This document shows positions 14,870 to 21,592 of a stretch of 34,709 nucleotides of DNA, piece after piece. The stretch covers positions 1 to 34,709 of the forward strand of contig JAJEEV010000039.1 in NCBI GenBank assembly GCA_022820805.1, given 5' to 3'. Numbering within the stretch: the first letter of the stretch is position 1; every line of letters begins with the position of its first letter. The position numbers were made by a program, and so were the translations under genes. The notes under the pieces were generated by a model. That model had not been told where the DNA came from. It was given only the letters and a program-made list of their open reading frames with translations, and made no database searches. This stretch comes from Acidimicrobiia bacterium. GTDB lineage: Bacteria > Actinomycetota > Acidimicrobiia > Acidimicrobiales > Aldehydirespiratoraceae.

Positions 14870-14981
14870 ACCGCTGGGGCAACGCACGGGCCGGGGCTGG
14901 GCGATGCGCCGCTCGCAGAGGACGCACCGGCCGCTGGCGAATGTGCCGACCGCTGGGGCAACGCACGGGCCGGGGCTGGGC
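14870..14981. repeat. Two 33-bp direct repeats 79 bp apart upstream of pyrE
   Basis: A 33-bp block containing CGCTGGGGCAACGCACGGGC occurs at 14870-14902 and, identical, at 14949-14981. A shorter diverged piece, GGCCGCTGGCGAATG, lies between them. The blocks sit in the divergent control region of the methyltransferase and pyrE genes. Confidence 0.88.
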
Positions 14982-15093
14982 TATCCGGGTTGGCCGGGGG
15001 TTGTATGGTGGCGGCTGTGCCGGCGGGTGCCGTCCAACCCGGCGCCGTTTCGCCGGTTCCAGCCTGCCGGCACCCAACATGCCGGCACCCGAC

Positions 15094-15110
15094 CAGGAGG
15101 TTCGATCCTG
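15094..15110 (+). promoter_or_regulatory. Small hairpin over the pyrE ribosome-binding site and CTG start
   Basis: CAGGA (15094-15098), loop GGTTCGA, TCCTG (15106-15110) forms a 5-bp stem that includes most of the AGGAGG ribosome-binding site (15095-15100) and the CTG start (15108-15110). Just upstream, ATGCCGGCACCC-type words are repeated (about 15065-15090) and could pair with the CGGGTGCCG near 15029. This may modulate translation of pyrE. Confidence 0.35.
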
Positions 15111-15686
15111 CCCTCTGCACTGCGCCAGGACCTGCTCAGAATCATCAAGGAACGGGGCTACCGCCGCCTGGACGAGCCGATCAGGCTGGCGTCGGGGGCG
15201 CTGTCGTCGGACTTCATCGACGGCAAGGAGGCCCTGGCCGAGTGGCGCCATCTGCGCCTCGCCTGCGAGGCCATCGTCGAGGCGGTCACCGAGGACGGTC
15301 ACCGCTTCGATGCGGTGGGCGGGCTCACGATGGGGGCCGACGCCCTGGCGGTGGGCATTGCGGCGGTCAGCGACTGTCGCTGGTTCTTCGTGCGCAAGGA
15401 GGCCAAGCAGCGGGGCACCCGCCGGTGGGTGGAGGGCGCCCAGATCGGCTCCGGCGACCGGATCCTGCTGGTGGACGACGTGGTGACCACCGGCGGGTCG
15501 ATCTTCAAGGCGCTCGACATCGTCGACCAGACGGGCGCCACCACGGTGGCCGCGGTCACGCTGGTGGACCGCACCGGCCTGGCCGGACCCCAGTTCGAGC
15601 AGCGAGGCATCGGCTACTACCCGATGACCACCTACGAGTCGCTCGGGATCGAGCCGGTCGTTCCGATAGAGGCCGCCGCCAGCTGA
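15108..15686 (+). CDS. pyrE: Orotate phosphoribosyltransferase
   Basis: 192 residues if started at CTG 15108. AGGAGG at 15095-15100 is 7 nt before this CTG, no ATG, GTG or TTG lies in frame nearby, and family proteins begin just here (LPSALRQDLLRIIKERG). ATC at 15105 or a distant GTG near 15029 are alternatives. The catalytic Lys loop is FFVRKEAKQRGTRRWVEGA and the PRPP-binding motif is ILLVDDVVTTGGS; SGALSSDFIDGKEAL is the substrate-side segment. The enzyme makes OMP from orotate and PRPP in pyrimidine synthesis in the cytosol. No other pyr gene lies in the window. Confidence 0.85.
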   Translation: MPSALRQDLLRIIKERGYRRLDEPIRLASGALSSDFIDGKEALAEWRHLRLACEAIVEAVTEDGHRFDAVGGLTMGADALAVGIAAVSDCRWFFVRKEAKQRGTRRWVEGAQIGSGDRILLVDDVVTTGGSIFKALDIVDQTGATTVAAVTLVDRTGLAGPQFEQRGIGYYPMTTYESLGIEPVVPIEAAAS

Positions 15687-15725
15687 CCGCTCCGATCAGG
15701 GCGGAGGCCTCGGTCCGAGAGCATC

Positions 15726-15786
15726 GATGCATTTCATGATACATGAAGTTGCATCATGTTTATTGTGTGGCTAGCGTGCCATCATG
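15726..15786 (+). promoter_or_regulatory. Leaderless promoter with a long dyad over the -35
   Basis: TTGCAT (15749-15754), 17 bp, TAGCGT (15772-15777), followed after 6 nt by the ATG at 15784; this is the spacing of a leaderless transcript, and no Shine-Dalgarno sequence is present. A dyad covers 15726-15755: GATGCA, t, TTCATG-ATA-CATGAA, gt, TGCATC. Its core TTCATGATACATGAA is a perfect palindrome and its right arm overlaps the -35. This looks like an operator for a dimeric repressor. Confidence 0.6.
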
Positions 15787-16215
15787 GAGACAGTCGCCCT
15801 GCTGGTGGCTCTCATCGCCGGCGTGTTGGGCCCGATACTGCTGTTCGTGGCCGCCTCGATGCGATTCCAGCACGACGACGGCACTAAGACCCGCAAGCTG
15901 GTCACCGATTCCAAAGAGGAGATTCTCAAGCTGATCGCGGAGTCCAGGACCGAGACCCGCGAGCATGTCGCGGGATCCAAGACCCGAACCCAAGAGCACG
16001 TCGCGGGATCCGAGACCCGAAGCCGCGAGCATGTCGCGGGATCCAAGACCCGAACCCGCAAGCATGTCGCGGGATCCGAGACCCGAACCCAAGAGCTGAT
16101 CGACCGCAACCACCAGGAGCTGAGCAGCAGCCTCGCCGACGCCCGCGAGCGGCTGGCTCTAATCGAGGGCTACCTGCGGATCGCGCCGCCCCAGCGACAA
16201 CCACGTCGCCGATGA
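15784..16215 (+). CDS. Small membrane protein with hendecad coiled coil (paralogue 2 of 3)
   Basis: 143 residues from ATG at 15784, probably leaderless. Residues about 4-26 are one transmembrane helix (LLVALIAGVLGPILLFVAAS). A long charged coiled coil follows, containing four 11-residue repeats of the HVAGSKTRTQE type at about 60-103. The protein ends with the family motif ADARERLALIEGYL, shared with the proteins at 9749 and 24332, and a basic tail PRRR. Eleven-residue periodicity fits a right-handed or nearly straight coiled coil. It lies about 200 bp upstream of SLH protein A on the same strand. It could be a membrane partner of the surface proteins (inference). Function unknown. Confidence 0.78.
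   Translation: METVALLVALIAGVLGPILLFVAASMRFQHDDGTKTRKLVTDSKEEILKLIAESRTETREHVAGSKTRTQEHVAGSETRSREHVAGSKTRTRKHVAGSETRTQELIDRNHQELSSSLADARERLALIEGYLRIAPPQRQPRRR
15961..16092. repeat. Four tandem 33-bp coding repeats
   Basis: A 33-bp unit beginning GAGCATGTCGCGGGATCC repeats at 15961, 15994, 16027 and 16060. Alternate units are more alike (AAGACC / GAGACC), suggesting duplication of a 66-bp pair. Each unit encodes eleven residues, so gain or loss of units keeps the frame. Confidence 0.92.
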
Positions 16216-16412
16216 CCAACGGCGACGCCCAAGCCGCCTGAGCGTCCGCCGGGTGCTGGAAGTCGAAAGGTACGGGATGACACCGATGCGACAGCGAATC
16301 GAGACTGCACGGATACCGCCGTCCGCGGCCGCTTATACTCCGGTTGTGGCCCGTCTGCATACAGACGTGACCCGAGCGTCAGCGGCGATGAAGGCATTGC
16401 TCGGGTTGGGCT

Positions 16413-18791
16413 GTGCTCGCGGCGGGCGCCTTGGTCGCCTCGATCCTCGCGGTCGGGGCCTCTCCGGTGGCCGCGGCCGAGCAGAACGCCGACGCTCAGG
16501 CCACATGGACGGCCTGTTTGGGTCCGGCGAAGGCGAGTCACGGCTTCACCGATGTGGACATGGGCAGCGTCCATTACGACAACATCAACTGTCTCGCGTA
16601 CTACGGGATCACCACCGGCAAGACTGCCGACACCTACGATCCCCAGAGCAGCGTGACCCGGTCGCAGATGTCGCTGTTCCTGACTCGTATGGCGAAGGTG
16701 GCCGGTGTTGATCTAGGTGACGCTGGCGACGCTGGCTTCACCGACCTCGGCTCCACCGACGCTGAGCGGGTGTCGGCGATCAACCGCCTCGCAGCCCACG
16801 GCATCATGAATGGCCGCACGGCCACGACGTTCGACCCCGAGGGCCACGTCAGCAGAGCCGACATGGCGCAGCATCTGTTCGCGTTCATCGATCTGGCGCT
16901 CGACTCGATCCACATCGACAATCTGCCGATAACGGTCGACGGCGACGGCACCGGCATCGAGCTGAACGTCAGCGACGGTGACGGCACCCCGCCCGATGAC
17001 TGGTTCGGTGACGCACGCCGGTCGACGCCTGCCCATGTCGATGAGGTGATCGGCGCGGTCTACGAGCTCGGCATCACCACCGGCACCAACGGGATGGTGG
17101 GCGAGCGCGGAACCTTCGAGCCCACAGCGGACGTGACCCGGGCCCAGATGGCGAGCTTCATCATGCGGACCCTGAACCACACCAACCTGAAGCCCGCGGG
17201 AGTCACCGCGCAGCAGACCCGCACCTCGACCCTGGTGTCGGTCCGCGACGCCGACTTCAACCCGATCGCCGACGCCAGTGTCGAGCTGTTCACCACGAAC
17301 TACGCCGACGATGTCTTCGACGAGAGGGGCGAGTGCATCGAGCGCTACGTGTCGAACTCGGGCTTCGGCTTCGAGACGGGCTGGGAGGCCTGCCAGATCG
17401 ACCAGGGCGAGCAGCGCACTGACGACAACGGCAACCACGTGTTCACGGAGATTGGTTCCGCCGGCAGGCCGACCCAGGTCTGCGGCTACACGCTCAAGGC
17501 GAGCGGGCTCGACGATCCCGACTCCAAGTACGGCATATGGGCGTGGACAGGCGAGTTCGGCGACATCGTCGACCGCGACACCGTCCGCGTTTCACCTGAG
17601 CCGGCCAACTCCCAGACGGGCCTGCGCACGCCGGCGAGCGCTCTCTTCAGTGGCGGAACGAAGTCCGACCTGAAGATGGGCAGCGACACGTTGAGCTACA
17701 CGATCCAGCTCCTGGACAAGAACGGCAATCCCGTCGGTCCTGAGCCCGACGTGAACCGCACCTTCAGCGTCACCACCTACGTGGTCACCGTGGAAACTAC
17801 CGCCGGCACTCGCGAGGCTCGGGATCTGACTTCGGTCACCCTGGCGCCGACCGCACGCAAGGCGACCGAGACGATGAGGCCCGACAGCAACGGGCGGATC
17901 GTGATCGGCCCCATCCCCCTTCGCGATCCCAATCCCGCGGCTACCAGTGATGACCTTGACGTGCTCGTGGCCGTCACAGTGGAGCACGGCCCCGGCGCCG
18001 ACGACACGCTGACGATCACTCCCGCGGCGGACACGGCAGCCTCGCTACTGGCCGGAGGAGGAAACGCCGTCACAGCCCCGGCGACTGTTGACGCTTGGGC
18101 GGCAGCGGTGTTCTCTGACAACGCCAGGGCGCCGAGCAGCTACGCGGTCTCGACGCGGAACTGGGGACGCTTCAGCAGTACCGGCAACCCGAACGAGGCC
18201 ACACTCACCCTGTTCGACCAGTACGGCGATACGTACAGCGGGACGTCCTCGGTCAAGTACCGGTTCACCCTCACTCCGAGCGGGGGCACCGCGGTGATCG
18301 GCAATGTGGCCAGCAACGGCAGGGCCCGGATCGTCTATACGAACCCGGCCACCGTCAGGTCAGAAGCGCCCACCGATTCGGTGATCGCTGTTGAGGCCAA
18401 TACGGGCACCGACGGTGCATTCGAAGCCGTCACTGTCACCGCCGCCCCGGCTGCGCCCACGATCTACTGGGCCGAGCCCGGCTCAGCGGCATCCGGCACC
18501 GCGGTGGTGTATGTGGTCGATCCGGCGGCTCGCAGCATCGTTATCGAGGGTGGGACCGATGATCCCGAGTACTACGTCTTCGGCAGCGACGACAGCTTTG
18601 TCGCCGACGGCACAGCGCTCAGCTTCGCCCAGTTCATGGAGGTGCTGAACGCGGCCAACGACTCGAAGATCTCGGAGATCGCCATCAGCACCACAGGTGG
18701 CAGCGAGACCATGCTGGCTTGGGAGAGCTACAATCCGGCCCGGCCCAGGGACAGGGCCAAGTGGACGCTCACTGCGATCTGTAGTAGCTAG
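16413..18791 (+). CDS. Large secreted SLH-domain surface protein A
   Basis: 792 residues from GTG 16413. Homology to paralogues B and C begins seven codons earlier (SGWAVLAAGALVAS), where this frame meets a TGA. An ATG at 16388 is one base out of frame, so the 5' end looks frameshifted. Residues 1-22 are the signal-peptide core (ends PVAAA). SLH-like modules lie at about 44-95 (FTDVDMGSVHYDNINCLAYY), 108-153 and 187-244 (RAQMASFIMRTLNHT). Two or three Ig-like beta domains follow from about 250 (VSVRDADFNPIADASVELFT, SYTIQLLDKNGNPVGPEPD, EATLTLFDQYGDTYSG). The last about 110 residues are a module shared with B and C (YYVFGSDDSFVADGTALSFA ... YNPARPRDRAKWTL). It is probably a wall-bound S-layer or coat protein. 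A hairpin follows at 18834. Confidence 0.87.
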   Translation: MLAAGALVASILAVGASPVAAAEQNADAQATWTACLGPAKASHGFTDVDMGSVHYDNINCLAYYGITTGKTADTYDPQSSVTRSQMSLFLTRMAKVAGVDLGDAGDAGFTDLGSTDAERVSAINRLAAHGIMNGRTATTFDPEGHVSRADMAQHLFAFIDLALDSIHIDNLPITVDGDGTGIELNVSDGDGTPPDDWFGDARRSTPAHVDEVIGAVYELGITTGTNGMVGERGTFEPTADVTRAQMASFIMRTLNHTNLKPAGVTAQQTRTSTLVSVRDADFNPIADASVELFTTNYADDVFDERGECIERYVSNSGFGFETGWEACQIDQGEQRTDDNGNHVFTEIGSAGRPTQVCGYTLKASGLDDPDSKYGIWAWTGEFGDIVDRDTVRVSPEPANSQTGLRTPASALFSGGTKSDLKMGSDTLSYTIQLLDKNGNPVGPEPDVNRTFSVTTYVVTVETTAGTREARDLTSVTLAPTARKATETMRPDSNGRIVIGPIPLRDPNPAATSDDLDVLVAVTVEHGPGADDTLTITPAADTAASLLAGGGNAVTAPATVDAWAAAVFSDNARAPSSYAVSTRNWGRFSSTGNPNEATLTLFDQYGDTYSGTSSVKYRFTLTPSGGTAVIGNVASNGRARIVYTNPATVRSEAPTDSVIAVEANTGTDGAFEAVTVTAAPAAPTIYWAEPGSAASGTAVVYVVDPAARSIVIEGGTDDPEYYVFGSDDSFVADGTALSFAQFMEVLNAANDSKISEIAISTTGGSETMLAWESYNPARPRDRAKWTLTAICSS

Positions 18792-18800
18792 CGCATAACA

Positions 18801-18869
18801 GCGGCGGCTAGGCCGCCGAAGAACCACCAACCCCGAGGAGGCCCTCGCAATTGAGCGGGGGCCTCCTCG
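18801..18869 (+). terminator. 3' hairpin of gene A (conserved with B and C)
   Basis: A first stem-loop, CGGCGGC-TAG-GCCGCCG at about 18803-18819, is followed by a second at 18834-18869: CGAGGAGGCC on the left, GGCCTCCTCG on the right, with imperfect inner pairing (CTCGC/GAGCGGG). There is no T-tract, as is usual for actinomycete terminators. Confidence 0.75.
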
Positions 18870-18961
18870 CGTCGTTGCCCAGATCGTGATGGAGGCCGTA
18901 GCCGCGGGTACCCATCCTGGGCGTCGGTGACACTGGAGCGATACCGTTGAAGCTCCGGTCG

Positions 18962-18977
18962 AGGAGGTGAGAGCTTG
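18962..18977 (+). promoter_or_regulatory. Perfect Shine-Dalgarno before a TTG start
   Basis: AGGAGGTGA at 18962-18970 places AGGAGG 7 nt before TTG 18975. It fixes a TTG start for the SLH-RCC1 gene, where no better codon is available. Confidence 0.75.
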
Positions 18978-21524
18978 GCTGTCGGGAACATCGGCCGTCG
19001 GCGATCGACCCGACGGGCTGCGACACGAGTTGCGGCCCTGGCCCTAGCGGCTGCGGTCGCGACGGCCGGCCTGGCACCGACCGCGGGCGCCCAGGACCGC
19101 TACACCGACGTCGACAGCACCAACCACAGCGCCCACAAGAACAACATCGAGACGCTCGAGCAGCAGGGCGTGTTCGACGGCACCGAGTGCGGGGCACGGA
19201 AGTTCTGCCCAACCGACCCGGCCGAGCGCTGGGAGGTGGCGGTGTGGATCGTGCGGGTCATCGACGGCGCCGACCCGGCCCCGGTCAAGAAGTCGAGGTT
19301 CGCGGATGTGGACGACGACGAGTGGTGGATGCCCTACGTCGAGCGGCTGTACGACCTGGGGATCACCACAGGCTGCAAGACGAGCCCGCTGCGCTACTGC
19401 CCCGACGACACGGTGACCCGGGCCCAGATGGCGTCGTTCCTGGTGCGGGCCTTCAGGCTTCAGCGGGCGTCGTCGGCCAATTTCGCCGACACCCGGGGCA
19501 ATGTCCACGAGGAGAACATCGACGCCCTGTTCGCGGCCGGCATCACCGTCGGGTGCAAGCAGCGCCCGGCTCGCTTCTGTCCCAACAGGTCGACGACCCG
19601 GGCCCACATGGCCACCTTCTTGAACCGCGGGCTGATCAATGCGGGCCGCACGATCATCGGCGGTGGCCGACCCACCGACGGGACGGGCACCGGCAACACC
19701 GGTGGAACGACAGGTCCGGGCACGATCACCAACAGCCAGGGGCCACGCAGCGGCGACACCGAGATCGCGGCCATCCGGGGCCGTACCTGCGCGATCCGTT
19801 CCGACGAGACGGTCACCTGCTGGGGAGGCGACGACGGCTACCGGGAGCACCTGAGCGCCGCAGACCTCGTCGACGTGGCCGCGCTGAGCACCAGTGACCG
19901 CCCCTCCGACGCGCTGCACTCCTGTGCAGTGCACGACAACGGCGACGTCTCCTGCTGGGGCGCGGGATCGGAGGGGCAGCTCGGACAGGGCAACACGGAC
20001 AGCTACTACCTGCCGCAGCTCGTCTCGGGCATCACGGACGCGGTGGGGGTGGCCGCGGGGGCGGGCTTCACGTGCGCTGTCCACCGCAACGGCGACGTCT
20101 CGTGCTGGGGCGCCAACAATCTGGGTCAGCTCGGCGACGGCACCACCTATTCGGGCAACTACTGGCCTCAGCTGGTCATCCGGCGCTTCGACGCGGTGGC
20201 CATCTCGGCGGGCGAGAACCACAGCTGCGCCATTCACCGCAACGGCGAGCTGTCGTGCTGGGGCGGGGTGTACGGCACAACCCCAACGAGGGTGAGCGTT
20301 CCCGACGACGTGACCTCGGTGTCGATGGGCGGGATCGAGACCTGCATCACCACTGCCGACGGTCGGGTCTTCTGCTGGGACTATGACGCAGCCAGATCGC
20401 CGGGGATGGCCCAGGTGGCCAACATCAGCGACGCGGTGAAGGTGTCGGTGGGCGACGACAGCGCCTGCGTGCTGCATCTCCGGGGCGGTGTCTCCTGCTG
20501 GGGACGCAACGACGTCGGCCAGGTCGGAGACGGCACCACCACCCGCCGGCACGTGCCGGTGCGGCTCAATACCATCACCAACGCCATCGACGTCAGCGTC
20601 AGCTCGGGATCGCCGACGGTTGGAGCGCACGCCTGCGCCCTGCACTCCAACCGATCGGTCTCCTGTTGGGGAGGCAACGCAGTCGGGCAACTCTCGGACG
20701 GCACCCTCACCAACAGGCTCACTCCGACGCCGGTCCAGCTATCGAGCAGGATCCGTTCCTTCGAGCTGCCCAGGACCGAGGAGGCCTTGCTGCTGGACTT
20801 CATAGACCGGGTTGTGGAAAATCGGGAACGGAGGTTCCCCTGGCTGTCTGAGGTATGGGACGACTTCGACACGCTTACGACAGCCAGCCCGACAGCCCCC
20901 ACGTCCGGTGCCGGCGGCGACATCGTCCTCGTTTGCCCGACGGCCGCTCCGTTGTCGGGCTGCACCGTCACGGCCATGACCATCACCGAGATGTCTGTGG
21001 GGACTGTTATCCGCCAGCTTGCCCGCGTCTACGATCTAGCCGGTTACGGCGACCCCCTGCAGTGGGGGGCCGTGCAGCTCTACTTCGCTTCCAGGTATCC
21101 CAGATGCGCGCCCGGCAACAACCTGCACGGCGCCCAGGCGCTGGCCGACACGCTGCTGCATGTCACCGCGCCCCACGCTTGGCTGCCCTACTACCAGGGG
21201 GGCCGCAGCCGAGACTGCACCGGGCTGCCCAGTTCACCGACTCGCGAGGCCGAGGAAGTCGTCTCGCAGGGTCTGGCGGACCGGCGGGCACCTAGCCGGG
21301 CGCCTGACTGGTACTACGACAGGATCGACAGCGCGATCGACCTGTGGACTACTTGGCGTCCCAACCCATCGTTGCCAGCCCTATACAACCTGAACCGGGA
21401 GTTCGGAGGACTGTGCGACGACAACGCTGCCTGGATCACGGCATGGCTCGATCCATTGCAGACAACAGCGATTCCCGCGCAGCACCAGCTAGGCGGCAAC
21501 ACCAACACCAACTGCGCGGCCTGA
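18975..21524 (+). CDS. Large secreted SLH - RCC1-repeat protein
   Basis: 849 residues from TTG 18975 with a near-consensus ribosome-binding site. Residues 1-39 are a signal peptide with a long basic n-region (RRRSTRRAATR) ending TAGAQ. Three SLH-like modules follow at about 40-220, with the CGARKFCP, SPLRYCPDDTVTRAQMASFL and RPARFCPNRSTTRAHMATFL signatures; the first gene of the window is a truncated paralogue. A Gly/Thr-rich linker follows. Seven RCC1-like units lie at about 265-600 (CAVHDNGDVSCWG, CAVHRNGDVSCWGANNLGQL and similar), each with paired Cys, probably a disulfide-rich beta-propeller. Residues about 610-849 form an unrecognised Cys-containing helical domain (ALADTLLHVTAPHAWLPYYQ, DWYYDRIDSAIDLWTTW). 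It should be exported and wall-bound. Gene B begins 68 bp downstream. Confidence 0.88.
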   Translation: MAVGNIGRRRSTRRAATRVAALALAAAVATAGLAPTAGAQDRYTDVDSTNHSAHKNNIETLEQQGVFDGTECGARKFCPTDPAERWEVAVWIVRVIDGADPAPVKKSRFADVDDDEWWMPYVERLYDLGITTGCKTSPLRYCPDDTVTRAQMASFLVRAFRLQRASSANFADTRGNVHEENIDALFAAGITVGCKQRPARFCPNRSTTRAHMATFLNRGLINAGRTIIGGGRPTDGTGTGNTGGTTGPGTITNSQGPRSGDTEIAAIRGRTCAIRSDETVTCWGGDDGYREHLSAADLVDVAALSTSDRPSDALHSCAVHDNGDVSCWGAGSEGQLGQGNTDSYYLPQLVSGITDAVGVAAGAGFTCAVHRNGDVSCWGANNLGQLGDGTTYSGNYWPQLVIRRFDAVAISAGENHSCAIHRNGELSCWGGVYGTTPTRVSVPDDVTSVSMGGIETCITTADGRVFCWDYDAARSPGMAQVANISDAVKVSVGDDSACVLHLRGGVSCWGRNDVGQVGDGTTTRRHVPVRLNTITNAIDVSVSSGSPTVGAHACALHSNRSVSCWGGNAVGQLSDGTLTNRLTPTPVQLSSRIRSFELPRTEEALLLDFIDRVVENRERRFPWLSEVWDDFDTLTTASPTAPTSGAGGDIVLVCPTAAPLSGCTVTAMTITEMSVGTVIRQLARVYDLAGYGDPLQWGAVQLYFASRYPRCAPGNNLHGAQALADTLLHVTAPHAWLPYYQGGRSRDCTGLPSSPTREAEEVVSQGLADRRAPSRAPDWYYDRIDSAIDLWTTWRPNPSLPALYNLNREFGGLCDDNAAWITAWLDPLQTTAIPAQHQLGGNTNTNCAA

Positions 21525-21592
21525 CGACTGAGCCCGCCCCGGATCCTTGCCGCAGCGCTCAGAGTCGCCCAGGCTTCCGATCCAGGCGCCAG

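Noticed and set aside
15090..15115. tRNA T-arm (GGTTCGATCC) upstream of pyrE
   Set aside because: No acceptor, D or anticodon arm can be formed around it; the sequence is better explained as ribosome-binding site plus start.
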